Below, in pieces: positions 25,365 to 38,068 of a stretch of 55,947 nucleotides of DNA (within the stretch, counting starts at the first letter, position 1; each line of letters opens with the position of its first letter). The stretch lies in contig JBAZZY010000016.1 in NCBI GenBank assembly GCA_041658565.1, positions 1-55,947 on the forward strand. Reading direction: 5' to 3'. A program made the translations under genes and the position numbers. A model generated the notes under the pieces. The model was not told the origin of the DNA. It did no database searches and saw only the letters and a program-made list of their open reading frames with translations. The DNA is from Actinomycetota bacterium (GTDB lineage: Bacteria > Actinomycetota > AC-67).

Positions 25365-26878
25365 CTACCGACCTCCAACCGAACTTAGCGACACGCCGGC
25401 GGGCGTTGCGGATTCAACACGTTCCAGGACCCGCTCCAACGAAGGTTCCATCCGGTCCAGCAGCGGCCGCGGCCACACGCCGAGAACCAAGATGAGCCCG
25501 AGCACCGGGGCCAACAGCAATTTCTCGCGCGCGCCCAGGTCCGGAATCTTCTTGTTTTCCTCCCGCTCCAGCGGACCCCACATGACGCGCTGGTACGCCC
25601 ACAGCAGGTAGATCGCAGCAAGAATGACGCCGAAAGCGGCCAGAATCGCCCACAGCCGGTGCTCGGTGAACGTCCCGATCAGAACCAGGAACTCCCCGAC
25701 GAACCCGTTGAGACCGGGCAGCCCCAGTGACGCCAGGGATGCGATCAGGAACGTCCCCGCGAGCACGGGGACGACACTAGCCAGTCCACCGAAGTCCTCG
25801 ATCAACCGAGTGTGACGACGCTCGTAGAGCATGCCGACGATGAGGAACAAAGCCCCGGTAGCCAACCCGTGGTTGATCATCTGCAGGCTCGCGCCCTGCA
25901 TGCTCGTCAACGAGAAGGCGAAGATGCCCAGCACCACGAACCCAAGGTGGCTGACACTCGAGTACGCAACCAGACGCTTGAGGTCCCGCTGCATCATCGC
26001 GACGAGCGCCCCGTAGATGATTCCGATGATCGCCAGCGCCGCAATCCACGGTGCGAACTCGCGGGCCACCGCCGGGAACAGCCCGATTGCGAACCGCAGG
26101 ATGCCGTATCCACCCATCTTCAACAGCACGCCGGCCAGGATCACGCTGCCGGCCGTCGGCGCCTCGGTGTGCGCGTCGGGCAACCACGTGTGCACCGGGA
26201 ACAGCGGGATCTTGATCGCAAACGCGGCGAAGAACGCAAGGAAGAGCCACCGCCCCGTGGAACCCGCGAACGTCACGTTTTGGAGTTTGGTCAGATCGAA
26301 CGTGATCCCGCCGAGTTCGCGGCTCGCGGTGAACACCGTCACCAAGATGCCGGCAAGCATCAGCACCCCGCCGAGCAGAGTGAACAAGAAGAACTTCACC
26401 GCCGCGTAGATGCGACGTTCGTGTCCCCAGTACCCGATGAGGAAGTACATCGGGACCAGCATGGCCTCCCAGAACAGGTAGAAGAGCAAGAGGTCGAGCG
26501 ACAGGAACACTCCGATGACCGCGGACTCCAACGCCAGGAGCAACCCCATGAACATCTTGGGGTTCTTGTCCACCTTCCACGACGCCAACACGCACACAGG
26601 AAGCAAGAACGTCGTCAGCAAGACCAGGAACAGACTGATTCCGTCGACACCCAAGTGATAGGAGGCGCCGAACTGGCGAATCCAAGTCGCGCGCTCGACC
26701 ATCTGCAACCCGCCGACGCCGGTGCGGAAGTTCACCAGGATTCCAATCGAGAACGCAAACGCCACAACCGAAACGAGCAACGTCCACCAACGAATCAGCT
26801 CATGCTTGGCCTTCGGCAAGAAAGCAAGCACCACCACGCCGGCGATCGGCGTCCAAAGAGTCCAACTCAGCCACCGCA

Positions 26879-26879
<1 letters not shown>
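25365..26879 (-). CDS. nuoM: Complex I antiporter-like subunit M (nuo-14)
   Basis: This 504-residue protein is NuoM/ND4. It shows LFWEAMLVPMYFLIGYWG (helix-5 glutamate), FAIKIPLFPVHTWLPDAH and the standard AHTEAPTAGSV, plus LVAYSSVSHLGFVVLG. The ATG at 26879, sharing bases with the nuoL stop (TGATG), begins the first hydrophobic helix MRWLSWTLWTPIAG; longer readings would extend back into nuoL. Confidence 0.95.
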
Positions 26880-28842
<1,963 letters not shown>

Positions 28843-28849
<7 letters not shown>

Positions 28850-29145
28850 TTCAGCACCTTGAATTCATCGACGGAAGCCGATCCCTTGCGTCGGAAGATC
28901 GACACGATGATGGCCAAGCCGACCACGACCTCGGCGGCAGCGACCACCATCACGAAGAAAGCGAGAACCTGACCGTCGAGATTGCCCTGCATCTTGGAAA
29001 ACGTCACCAAGGTGAGGTTGACAGCGTTGAGCATCAACTCGATCGACATGAAGATGACGAGCGCGTTCTTTCGAATCAGCACGCCCGCCACCCCTACGGC
29101 GAACAACATTGCCGCTAGAGCCAGGTACTGCGCCGGCTGGATCAT
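28843..29145 (-). CDS. nuoK: Complex I subunit K (nuo-14)
   Basis: This 100-residue NuoK/ND4L has three helices and the two key glutamates, Glu36 in MSIELMLNAVN and Glu72 in VAAAEVVVG. It overlaps nuoJ by four bases at its start and nuoL by seven at its end. Confidence 0.95.
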
Positions 29146-29675
29146 GCCTCCTCGTCCTCCGTTTCGAGCATCTCAGGCCTCCGGCGCTTGCCGATGACCA
29201 TCGCACCCACCGCGGCGACGATCAGAAGCAGTGAGGTCACCTCGAACGGCCACAAGTAGTGGGTGAACAACAGGCGTCCGACGCCCTGGACGTTCCCAGC
29301 CGCGTTCGCAGATTCGAGACCGGCGAACGGGATCTGGAACGCAGCCCGCACCGTGAACACCACGAGTCCCCCAAGGCCGACGCACAAGGCGATTGCCGTC
29401 GGTCTGTGGAAGCGAATCGTCTCCCTCAGATCCTCGCGCCGGTCGACGCCCAAGAGCATGATCACGAACAGGAACAGAACCATGATCGCGCCGGTGTAGA
29501 CAATGACCTGAACGGCGGCGATGAAGTGCCCGTCCAGCAAGATGTAGAACAACGCCAGCGCGAAGAAGTTCACGACCAACGCCAGGGCCGCATGCACCGC
29601 GTTGGGCGTCAGGAGCATGAGAAAAGCACTGCCGAGCGACACCACCGCCGCCGGCCAGAAGATGAACTTCTCCAC
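29142..29675 (-). CDS. nuoJ: Complex I subunit J (nuo-14)
   Basis: The 177-residue NuoJ/ND6 has five predicted helices and the family core VQVIVYTGAIMVLFLFVIMLLG. It starts with GTG 14 bases after the nuoI stop, with a GGGGGAG site. The C-terminus adds a short charged tail (KRRRPEMLETEDEEA). Confidence 0.94.
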   Translation of the reverse strand: MEKFIFWPAAVVSLGSAFLMLLTPNAVHAALALVVNFFALALFYILLDGHFIAAVQVIVYTGAIMVLFLFVIMLLGVDRREDLRETIRFHRPTAIALCVGLGGLVVFTVRAAFQIPFAGLESANAAGNVQGVGRLLFTHYLWPFEVTSLLLIVAAVGAMVIGKRRRPEMLETEDEEA

Positions 29676-29689
29676 TCACTCCCCCCGTT

Positions 29690-30253
29690 TCAATGCGCAC
29701 CCGCGCCGCCGAGCCGCTCGCGGGCCGCTTCGGCCGACGTGAGCGGCGGGGTGACCTGCGGTCCGCCGTAGTAGTTGATGTCGCGCGCGCGCACCTCTTC
29801 GTCGGTATGCGGCGCGGGCTTCACGCCCGCCACCTCCGGCGCAAGCAGCCGGTCCTTCGTGTAGATCAATTCACTGCGGTTCGGACCCGCCAGTTCGTAC
29901 TCCGTGGACATCGTCAGCGCGCGCGTCGGGCAGGCTTCGATGCACAGCCCGCAGAAGATACAGCGGGAGTAGTTGATCTGGTAGTCGCTCGCGTATCGCT
30001 CGCCCGGCGAGTAGCGCGCGTCAGGCGTGTTGTCGGCGGATTGCACGAAGATCGCGTCGGCCGGGCAAGCCCACGCGCACAACTCGCACCCGATACACCG
30101 CTCAAGGCCGTCGTCATAGCGGTTCAGGACGTGGCGGCCGTGGTAGCGCGGCGATGGCTGCTTCTTGTGCTCCGGGTACTGGAACGTGACCGGCTTGCGG
30201 AAGAGATGCCCCGCGGTAACGGCGAGGCCCTTGGCGATCTCAAGAAACGCCAC
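29690..30253 (-). CDS. nuoI: Complex I 8Fe ferredoxin subunit I (nuo-14)
   Basis: This is a NuoI of about 187 residues with both [4Fe-4S] motifs: CIGCELCAWACPADAI and CIFCGLCIEACPTRAL. The core is followed by a normal short tail, without the repeats of the nuo-11 copy. GTG at 30253 was preferred because GGGAGG lies eight bases before it; another GTG three codons upstream sits directly on that site. The gene overlaps the end of nuoH by 14 bases. Confidence 0.94.
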   Translation of the reverse strand: MAFLEIAKGLAVTAGHLFRKPVTFQYPEHKKQPSPRYHGRHVLNRYDDGLERCIGCELCAWACPADAIFVQSADNTPDARYSPGERYASDYQINYSRCIFCGLCIEACPTRALTMSTEYELAGPNRSELIYTKDRLLAPEVAGVKPAPHTDEEVRARDINYYGGPQVTPPLTSAEAARERLGGAGAH

Positions 30254-31397
30254 CGGCCACACCTCCCTTCACCGAGCGAAGGACCGACCTGCGTCGCAAG
30301 TACGCCATCCACACCAGCAGGGCGAAGCCCAGCGCGATCGCGATCGCCGACGTCAGCGTCACCGTGCTCACCGTCTGCGGCAGCACGACCATGACCCCCG
30401 TGACCATCACCCATCCCAACGCGGCCGGAACGAGAAGCTTCCACCCGAATCGCATCAACTTGTCGTAGCGGAACCTCGGCAAAGTCGCGCGAACCCAGAT
30501 GAAGACGAAGATCATCGCGACGAGTTTGAGCAAGAACCACATCACGGGCCATAGCGGACGGGCGAACGGCAGGATCGGTCCACGCCATCCACCGAGGAAC
30601 AATGTCACCGTGATTGCCGACGTCGTGATCACGTGCAAGTACTCGGCAAGGAAGAACATCGCAAACTTCATCCCCGAGTACTCGGTGTGGAATCCGGCTA
30701 CCAGTTCGGTCTCGGCCTCAGGGAGGTCAAAGGGAGGCCGGTTGGTCTCGGCGAGCCCCGCCACCATGAAGATCAGGAACGCCGGCAACTGAGCGAACAC
30801 ATTCCAGTGCGGCAAGAAGCCCAGGTACGTTCCGGCCTGCGCGTCCACAATGCCCCGCGTCGACAAGGTTCCCGAGTACATCACGACGGCAACTACGGAC
30901 ATCCCGAGCGCAATCTCGTAGGAGATCATCTGGGCTGTCGCCCGCACGCCGCCGAGCAACGGATACACGCTTCCCGACGACCAGCCGGCGAGAACCACGC
31001 CGTAGACCATCAACGATCCGGTGGCGAGGAAGAACAAGATCCCGATGTTCAGATCCGCAAGCTGCATCCGTATCACGGTGTTCCCGATCGTGAAGTCGCG
31101 ACCGAATGGAACGATGGCGAACGCAAGGAACGCGGGGATGACCGCCGCCAGTGGAGCGGCGAGGAACGTTCCCCGATCCGCAGCCGACGGATGGATGTCC
31201 TCTTTGAACATCAACTTCACACCGTCGGCAAGCGCCTGCAGTATGCCGAACGGACCCACACGGTTGGGGCCGACGCGCTGCTGCATGTAACCCACCGCGC
31301 GCCGCTCTCCCCAAACCGTCAACAAGACGCTCACCAACAAGAAGGCGAAGATGATTACCGCCTTCACAAACGCGATGACGATGTCGATGCCCGTCAC
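30240..31397 (-). CDS. nuoH: Complex I quinone-site membrane subunit H (nuo-14)
   Basis: The 385-residue NuoH/ND1 keeps the canonical quinone loop QRVGPNRVGPFGILQALAD followed by GVKLMFKEDIHP, and the NRPPFDLPEAETELVAGFHTEY region. Its C-terminus is about 40 residues longer than the nuo-11 copy, with an extra hydrophobic helix and basic end. It begins with GTG overlapping the nuoG stop (GTGA). Confidence 0.95.
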   Translation of the reverse strand: MTGIDIVIAFVKAVIIFAFLLVSVLLTVWGERRAVGYMQQRVGPNRVGPFGILQALADGVKLMFKEDIHPSAADRGTFLAAPLAAVIPAFLAFAIVPFGRDFTIGNTVIRMQLADLNIGILFFLATGSLMVYGVVLAGWSSGSVYPLLGGVRATAQMISYEIALGMSVVAVVMYSGTLSTRGIVDAQAGTYLGFLPHWNVFAQLPAFLIFMVAGLAETNRPPFDLPEAETELVAGFHTEYSGMKFAMFFLAEYLHVITTSAITVTLFLGGWRGPILPFARPLWPVMWFLLKLVAMIFVFIWVRATLPRFRYDKLMRFGWKLLVPAALGWVMVTGVMVVLPQTVSTVTLTSAIAIALGFALLVWMAYLRRRSVLRSVKGGVAGGVS

Positions 31398-33841
31398 TCC
31401 ACCGCCTCCACGTGAACGAATCCAACCGATTCTCCGGCGTCGAACAGCACGCCGGCATTCACATCTCCCTGCCTTGCAGGAACGAAAACCACTCCCGGAG
31501 CGAGGTTCTTTGAGATCCGAGCCGGCGCGCGCACTTCACCGGCAGCCGAAGCGACCCGCACGGTGGTGCCGTCTGCGATTCCGCGAGACGACGCATCGGC
31601 GTAGCTCAGCACCACATACGGAGCCTCGCCCGTCGAGGTCAGCGCATCCGCTCCCGCCGTCAAGGTGCCGGAGTCGATCAGCATCGGGTACGAGAGCAGT
31701 CCGAAGGAGCGCTCAGCGTCGCCGTGCGGCGCCGCCACCGACGAGACCTCCAACAGTTTTGCCTCGACCGGCTCCGCTGCAAGCGCGCGCATCTCCTCGC
31801 CCAAATCCTCAAGCGTCCCGGGGAAGTCATGCCCGAGTTCCGCAGCCAGCGCTGCCAGGACCTCAATGTCGGCCTGCGAAGCTCCGGCCGGAGAGGTCGC
31901 CGCGCGCACCGCCCGGCGTCTGCCCTCCCAGTTCGTCGCGGTCCCGGCGCGCTCGGTGCCTGCCGCAGCCGGCAGAACAACGTCGGCTTGCGAGACCGAG
32001 GCCGTCAGGAACATGTCGCACGCCACCACGAACTGTGCCGACGTCGAAGTGATCCCCGGGAAGTCCCGCACCGGGTCGGCGCCGAACAAGAACAGCACGG
32101 CGGTCTCGGCTGCGTTCTCAAGAATCGCGCGCGCGTCCCGGCCGACGGCCTCGGGAACCGGAGATCCCCAGACTTGCTCCACCTCTTCGCGATGCGGCGC
32201 CCACCGAACGGAACGGCCACCGGGCAGCAGCGCCGGGTGCAATCCCGCATCGACGGCACCGCGCGCGCCTCCCCTTCGTGGGACCCAGCCGAACTTGCCT
32301 CCAAGGGCGCGCGCGAGGTTCCACGCGAGCGGGAGTGCGCCGGGCGACCCCGCCAGTCGCTCTCCCGCCAGAACGACGACCGACCCGCGAGCCTCTTCGA
32401 GAACCTCCGCCAGTCGTGCGGCTTCGGCCGTATCGATCCCTGCGCGCTCGACGGCGGAAATCGCTTCCGGATCGTCAACGATGGCCCGCAACTCTGCGTC
32501 GAGCCCTTCGCCGCCGATGGCGCACGCCAGCGCAATCAGCGCCGCGCTCTCCGCGCCGGCCGGAGTAGCCAGCCACTCGCCACTCGACTTCTCAAGCGCA
32601 GTTCGCATCGGCCCGACCTCGACGACGCGCGTTCCGAGACGACGCCCGGCCTTGCGCAGGCGCAGGAATACGATCGGCGACTCCTCGTGGGCGTCGAGCC
32701 CGACGACGAGCACCGCGCGCGCCGCGTCGATGTCCTGATTCGTGGCGGTGATCGTCTTGGGAAGCGCCTGGAACAGATGCTCTTCGTCGTCGGCGCCGAC
32801 GCGCACCCGCGCGTCCACGTCGTTGGTGCCAAGCACCGTGCGCGCGAACCGCGACAGCGCATACGCGTCCTCGTCGAGCAACTGCTCCCCGCCCAGCACG
32901 CCGATGCGCGCACCGGCCTCGCGCGCAGCGCGAACGCGAGACGCAACCACTTCGAGCGCTTCGGACCAAGAGGTCTCCACCAGCTCTCCGCCTTTGCGCA
33001 CCAAGGGTTGCGTGACGCGCTCGGGCGTGGCGACATAAGCGTGTCCGAAGCGACCCTTGTCGCAAAGCCACTCGTCGTTTACGTCCAAGTCGACGGCGGC
33101 CAGAATTCGAACCAACTCGCCGCGCCGGGCTTGCACTCCGATGGCGCATCCGCTCGCGCAGCGAGTGCACGTCGAGCGAGTGGTGGTCATGTCGAACGGG
33201 CGCGCGCGGAACCGGAACGTCGACGTCGTCAGCGCGCCGACCGGACATATCTGCGTGACGTTGCCGCTGAACGCGCTCGAGAAAGGCTCCTCCTCGAAAA
33301 CCGCGACCTGCTCGGAGGCGCCGCGCTCGAAGAACTCGATCAACGGGTCGCCGGCGATCTGCGAGGAGAACCGCGTGCAGCGGGCACACAGCACGCACCG
33401 TTCGCGATCCAGGTTGATGAGAGGACTGATCGGAATCGGCTTAGTGAACCGCCGCTTCGCGTCGACGTAGCGAGACTCGCCGGGACCGTACTTCAAAGTC
33501 TGATCCTGCAGCGGGCACTCGCCGCCCTTGTCGCACATCGGGCAGTCGAGCGGGTGGTTCACCAGCAAGAACTCGAGTACGGATTCTTGGGCATCGCGCG
33601 CGGCCTGCGACGCCGCCTGCGTCGAGACGACCATCCCCTCGCTCACGGTCGTCGTGCACGCGGTCAGCTGCTTGCGCTGCCCTTCGATCTCGACCAGGCA
33701 CTGACGGCATGCCCCCAACGGGTCGAGCAGCGGATGGTCGCAGAAGCGCGGGATGTAAATCCCCAGTTGTTCGGCCGCACGGATCACCAGCGTCCCCGCG
33801 GGGACCTCAAGCTCACGCCCGTCGATCGTGAGCTTGACCAT
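31394..33841 (-). CDS. nuoG: Complex I 75-kDa iron-sulfur subunit G
   Basis: This 815-residue peripheral subunit carries most of the iron-sulfur wire. The N-terminal [2Fe-2S] domain has FCDHPLLDPLGACRQC and the later Cys in TACTT. The His-Cys cluster region is HPLDCPMCDKGGECPLQ, followed by CVLCARCTRF with its distant CPVG cysteine. The CTRCASGC motif with the later WLCDKGRF cysteine corresponds to the extra N7 cluster found in some bacteria. The rest is a molybdopterin-oxidoreductase-like domain without visible cofactor ligands. ATG at 33841 lies seven bases beyond the nuoF stop. It occurs only in the 14-gene operon. Confidence 0.95.
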   Translation of the reverse strand: MVKLTIDGRELEVPAGTLVIRAAEQLGIYIPRFCDHPLLDPLGACRQCLVEIEGQRKQLTACTTTVSEGMVVSTQAASQAARDAQESVLEFLLVNHPLDCPMCDKGGECPLQDQTLKYGPGESRYVDAKRRFTKPIPISPLINLDRERCVLCARCTRFSSQIAGDPLIEFFERGASEQVAVFEEEPFSSAFSGNVTQICPVGALTTSTFRFRARPFDMTTTRSTCTRCASGCAIGVQARRGELVRILAAVDLDVNDEWLCDKGRFGHAYVATPERVTQPLVRKGGELVETSWSEALEVVASRVRAAREAGARIGVLGGEQLLDEDAYALSRFARTVLGTNDVDARVRVGADDEEHLFQALPKTITATNQDIDAARAVLVVGLDAHEESPIVFLRLRKAGRRLGTRVVEVGPMRTALEKSSGEWLATPAGAESAALIALACAIGGEGLDAELRAIVDDPEAISAVERAGIDTAEAARLAEVLEEARGSVVVLAGERLAGSPGALPLAWNLARALGGKFGWVPRRGGARGAVDAGLHPALLPGGRSVRWAPHREEVEQVWGSPVPEAVGRDARAILENAAETAVLFLFGADPVRDFPGITSTSAQFVVACDMFLTASVSQADVVLPAAAGTERAGTATNWEGRRRAVRAATSPAGASQADIEVLAALAAELGHDFPGTLEDLGEEMRALAAEPVEAKLLEVSSVAAPHGDAERSFGLLSYPMLIDSGTLTAGADALTSTGEAPYVVLSYADASSRGIADGTTVRVASAAGEVRAPARISKNLAPGVVFVPARQGDVNAGVLFDAGESVGFVHVEAVE

Positions 33842-33848
33842 CTTCTGC

Positions 33849-35135
33849 TCAGCGCTCAAACGGGCATCCTTTCTTTTCGATGTGCGCGCGGTACTCGTCG
33901 GCGAACAAGTCCACCGTCGAAGCGACCGGCGCGGTTGCGAAGTCCCCCAGCGCGCAGAAGGTGCGTCCGAGGATGTTTCCGGCAACTCTCGGCAAGATCT
34001 CGAGTTCCTCTTCGCGCCCGCCGCCATCTTCGAAGCGCTGCAGTGCGTTGACCAGCCAGTAGGTTCCTTCACGACACGGCGTGCACTTTCCGCAGGACTC
34101 GTGCGCGTAGAACTGCGTGAAGCGCAGAGCCGTACGCACCATGCACACGTCCTCGGCGAACACGATCACTGCGCCGGTTCCAAGAAGCGATCCGGCCGCC
34201 TGCACCGATTCCCAGTCCAGCGCGACATCGAGTTTGTCCGCTCCGAAGATCGCGGTCGACGAGGCACCGCCGGGGGTGAAAGCCTTCAGGCGCTTCCCGC
34301 CCTTGACGCCGCCGGCGAACCCTTCGATCAAGTCGCGCGCGCTCGTGCCGAACGGGACCTCGTAGTTGCCGGGGCGCTCGACGTCACCGGAGATGCTGAA
34401 GATCTTGGTTCCGGCCGACTTCTCAGTTCCGAGGGTCTTGAACCAGTCCGGGCCGTTGTTGACGATGTGCGGCACGCACGTGAACGTCTCGACGTTGTTC
34501 ACGACCGTCGGACTCGCGAACAAACCGTGCGTCGCGGGGAACGGCGGCCGCAGGCGCGGCTGGCCACGCCGGCCCTCGATCGCTTCCAGCAACGCGGTTT
34601 CTTCTCCGCAGATGTAGGCGCCGGCACCGCGGTGGATCACGAAGTCCAGGTCGTATCCGCTGCCGCAAATGTTCTTGCCGAGGAACCCGCCCTCGTAGGC
34701 CTCAGCGATTGCGCGTTCCATCACGCGCGCCGGATAAGAAAACTCCCCGCGCATGAAGACATACATCTCGGTGCAGCCGATCGCGTATGCGGCGATCGCC
34801 ATTCCTTCGATCAACTGGTGCGGATCGCGTTCGATGAGTTCGCGGTCCTTGAACGTTCCCGGTTCGCCCTCGTCGGCGTTGCACACGATGTACGAAGGAC
34901 GACGGTCCTTCGGGATGAAACTCCACTTCAGTCCCGTGGGAAAACCCGCACCGCCGCGACCGCGAAGTCCGGCCTCTTTGACCATTCCGATGATGTCGTC
35001 CGGAGTCATCGCGAGCGCCTTCTTCAGCGCCGCGTAACCGCCCGTCGCGAGGTACCCGGGGAGACGATCGGCACCGGGGGTCTCCCAGCGCGCGGTGAGA
35101 ACCCGCGTCTGCTGCAGCGGCGCGTCGGGACTCAT
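33849..35135 (-). CDS. nuoF: Complex I NADH-binding 51-kDa subunit F
   Basis: The 428-residue NuoF binds NADH and FMN and holds cluster N3. The Gly-rich nucleotide loop LRGRGGAGFPTGLKW is at residues 57-71, ADEGEPGTFKDR follows, and the cluster ligands lie in HESCGKCTPCREG (about 345-357) and RTFCALGD (about 390). It starts with ATG overlapping the nuoE stop. Its presence makes this the NADH-oxidising complex; the nuo-11 set has no counterpart. Confidence 0.96.
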   Translation of the reverse strand: MSPDAPLQQTRVLTARWETPGADRLPGYLATGGYAALKKALAMTPDDIIGMVKEAGLRGRGGAGFPTGLKWSFIPKDRRPSYIVCNADEGEPGTFKDRELIERDPHQLIEGMAIAAYAIGCTEMYVFMRGEFSYPARVMERAIAEAYEGGFLGKNICGSGYDLDFVIHRGAGAYICGEETALLEAIEGRRGQPRLRPPFPATHGLFASPTVVNNVETFTCVPHIVNNGPDWFKTLGTEKSAGTKIFSISGDVERPGNYEVPFGTSARDLIEGFAGGVKGGKRLKAFTPGGASSTAIFGADKLDVALDWESVQAAGSLLGTGAVIVFAEDVCMVRTALRFTQFYAHESCGKCTPCREGTYWLVNALQRFEDGGGREEELEILPRVAGNILGRTFCALGDFATAPVASTVDLFADEYRAHIEKKGCPFER

Positions 35136-35761
35136 CGCGGCGCCTCCAGACCGGACATCCTGCGATTAACGGCGGCAAAGTCCGGCGGCACGTCTCCGCG
35201 CGATGCCGGCGGCGGCGCCTCCCCCTGCATCAAGCGCACCACCAAGTCGACGGCTTCCTCGACGGCAATCTTCTCGTAGTTCTCGTAGTTGACGGCGACG
35301 ACAGGAGCGCCGTCACACACGCACAGGCACTCGACCTCCTCCAGCGAGATCATCCCGTTGTCGGTGGTTTCGCCGTTCGCGATGCCGAGCCGCTCCTGAA
35401 GGCGCGCGACGATCTCCTTGGCTCCGGCGAGCGAACACGCCGGCTGAGTGCACACACTGATCAGCCACTTGCCCTGCGGCGTGCGCTTGAACATCGTGTA
35501 GAAGGTCGAAACCGCGGCGACCTCCGCGTGCGACAGGCCGAGGATCTCGGCAATCGCACGCTGTCCTTCCGGAGACACGAACCCGTGCTCGGACTGCACC
35601 AGGTACAGCAGCGGCAGCAGCGCGCTGCGCGCGCGCCCCTGCGGGTACCGCGCGATCAGCTTCTTCGCATTCTCGTAGAACTCGTCGGACAACGGCGGCA
35701 CCGCGACGGGGTTCCGACGCGGTCCCATCTCCGACGTGTCCCTGCACGAACCTTGGGTCAT
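35132..35761 (-). CDS. nuoE: Complex I 24-kDa [2Fe-2S] subunit E
   Basis: NuoE (209 residues) carries cluster N1a in a thioredoxin-like fold. Ligands are in CTQPACSLAG and in VECLCVCDGAPVV. The N-terminal helical part includes LSHAEVAAVSTFYTMF. The ATG overlaps the nuoD stop (ATGA); a second in-frame ATG at codon 12 is possible. The C-terminal 40 residues are Pro-rich and unconserved. Confidence 0.95.
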   Translation of the reverse strand: MTQGSCRDTSEMGPRRNPVAVPPLSDEFYENAKKLIARYPQGRARSALLPLLYLVQSEHGFVSPEGQRAIAEILGLSHAEVAAVSTFYTMFKRTPQGKWLISVCTQPACSLAGAKEIVARLQERLGIANGETTDNGMISLEEVECLCVCDGAPVVAVNYENYEKIAVEEAVDLVVRLMQGEAPPPASRGDVPPDFAAVNRRMSGLEAPR

Positions 35762-37032
35762 CGGTCCACTCCACCCATCACGGGATCGATACTCGCTACC
35801 GCCGCAATCACATCGGCGATGAGCTGCCCGCGCACCATGTACGGCATCGCTTGCAAGTTGATAAAGCTGGGGTCGCGTGTGTGCACGCGCCAGGGCTTGT
35901 TGTCGCCGCTGGAAACCACATGGAACCCGAGTTCCCCGCGCGGCGACTCGACCGGAACGTACACCTCTCCAGCCGGAACCGAGAACCCCTCAGTCACCAG
36001 CTTGAAGTGGTGAATCAGCGCTTCCATCGACTCGCCCATGATCGAGCGGATGTAGTCGAGCGAGTTCCCAAGCCCGTCGTTTCCGAGCTTGAGCTGCGCC
36101 GGCCAGGCGATCTTGGGATCGGTAACCATGACCGGTCCGCCGGGAAGCGTGTCCAGCACCTGGCGCGCGATCTTGACCGACTCACGCATCTCGGCCATTC
36201 GTACGTGGTAGCGCGCAAGGCAATCCGCCTCAGTCGCCACCGGGACATCGAAGTCGTACTGCTCGTAGCCGCAGTAAGGCTGCGTCTTTCGCAAGTCCTG
36301 GGCGACACCGGCGGCACGCAGCAGTGGTCCGGTCACCCCGAGACCCAGCGCAACGTCGGCCGGCAACACGCCGATGCCCTTGTTGCGATCGATCCACGTC
36401 GGGTTCTCCGTCAGCAGCGTCTCATACTCGTCGAAACGCGCCGGCACGTAATCCAAGAACTCCCGGATCTTCTCGACGCTGCCCTCGGGAAGGTCGGTCG
36501 AGATACCTCCGGGACGGATGAACGCGTGGTTCATCCGCAAGCCGGTGATGTGCTCGAAGATGTCCAGGATCAATTCGCGCTCGCGGAACCCGTACAGCAT
36601 CAGCGACAGCGCACCGAGTTCCATCCCTGTGGTCGCGATCCAAACCAGGTGCGACGCGATTCGGTTGAGTTCCATGAGTAGGACGCGAATGGCCTGCGCG
36701 CGCTCGGGAGCCTCCACGCCCAGCAGTCGCTCAACGGCCAGGCAGTACCCGGCCTCGTTGAACAACGGCGAGAGGTAGTCCATCCGCGTAACCAGGGTCA
36801 CGCCCTGGGTCCAAGTGCGGACCTCGGTGGTCTTCTCGATGCCGGTGTGCAAGTAGCCGATCACCGAGTGCGCGTTGACGATGGTTTCGCCGTCAAGCTC
36901 CAGCACCATGCGGAGCACGCCGTGCGTGGACGGGTGCTGCGGTCCCATGTTGATGACCAGGGTGTCCGCGGAAGTGCGGGAAGAAACGGTGTCCCAGTCT
37001 TGGCCGCCCAGGAACAACTCGCTGTCGCTCAC
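35758..37032 (-). CDS. nuoD: Complex I 49-kDa subunit D (nuo-14)
   Basis: The 424-residue NuoD has MGPQHPSTHGVLRMV and the standard GYLHTGIEKTTE, plus DPSFINLQAMPYMVRGQLIADVIA and a DPVMGGVDR end. The hydrogenase-type cysteines are absent. GTG at 37032 overlaps the nuoC stop (GTGA); longer upstream readings lie inside nuoC. It clearly differs from the nuo-11 NuoD in the GYLH and C-terminal motifs. Confidence 0.95.
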   Translation of the reverse strand: MSDSELFLGGQDWDTVSSRTSADTLVINMGPQHPSTHGVLRMVLELDGETIVNAHSVIGYLHTGIEKTTEVRTWTQGVTLVTRMDYLSPLFNEAGYCLAVERLLGVEAPERAQAIRVLLMELNRIASHLVWIATTGMELGALSLMLYGFRERELILDIFEHITGLRMNHAFIRPGGISTDLPEGSVEKIREFLDYVPARFDEYETLLTENPTWIDRNKGIGVLPADVALGLGVTGPLLRAAGVAQDLRKTQPYCGYEQYDFDVPVATEADCLARYHVRMAEMRESVKIARQVLDTLPGGPVMVTDPKIAWPAQLKLGNDGLGNSLDYIRSIMGESMEALIHHFKLVTEGFSVPAGEVYVPVESPRGELGFHVVSSGDNKPWRVHTRDPSFINLQAMPYMVRGQLIADVIAAVASIDPVMGGVDR

Positions 37033-37586
37033 GCGGTCCTCCCTGGGTATCCGGTCGTTGCCTCCGGCGGCACGCGCAGGTTCGGCGGCGGAATGAACGC
37101 CCCGTTCTTGTACTGCACGTTCACGCCGCCCAGCGGGTAGTCCTTTCGCTGGGGGTGGCCCTGCCAGTCCTCCGGCATGAAGATGCGCCGTAGATCCGGA
37201 TGCCCGTCGAAGGTGATCCCAAAGAAGTCGAAGATCTCTCGTTCCATGAAGTTCGCGGCCGGCCACAAAGCCGTGAGCGAAGGGCAGCGCTCGTCGCCTT
37301 CGGGAATCCACACGCGCAACCGCAGCCGCTCCGGAAAGCGGACGCTCGCGAGGTGTGCGGCGCACATGAAGCGCCGCTCGGGCGGCTCGATACCGAAGTA
37401 GTCCACGCAGGACCAGTCGGCCAGCAGCTCGAACGGGACCTCGTCCCGAAGGAACCCTGCGACATCGGAAAGGCCGTCGCGGCCGACGTCCACCGACGTC
37501 TGCCCAAACTCCTCGACCGGCTCCGACACCGCCAAGGGAAATCGTTCACGAGCTTCTGCGACGAAAACTGCGAGTTTCTCGTCCAT
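37029..37586 (-). CDS. nuoC: Complex I 30-kDa subunit C (nuo-14)
   Basis: This 185-residue NuoC shows the signature WPAANFMEREIFDFFGITF then GHPDLRRIFMPEDW and the HPQRKDYPLGG end. It lies five bases after nuoB, with an AGGGG site, and is not fused to nuoD. Confidence 0.94.
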   Translation of the reverse strand: MDEKLAVFVAEARERFPLAVSEPVEEFGQTSVDVGRDGLSDVAGFLRDEVPFELLADWSCVDYFGIEPPERRFMCAAHLASVRFPERLRLRVWIPEGDERCPSLTALWPAANFMEREIFDFFGITFDGHPDLRRIFMPEDWQGHPQRKDYPLGGVNVQYKNGAFIPPPNLRVPPEATTGYPGRTA

Positions 37587-37591
37587 ATCCC

Positions 37592-38067
<476 letters not shown>

Positions 38068-38068
<1 letters not shown>

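Noticed and set aside
31724..34051. 775-codon plus-strand open frame opposite nuoG
   Set aside because: It is an antisense shadow of an intact NuoG with all cluster motifs; its composition is Arg-rich and it has no ribosome site or domain.
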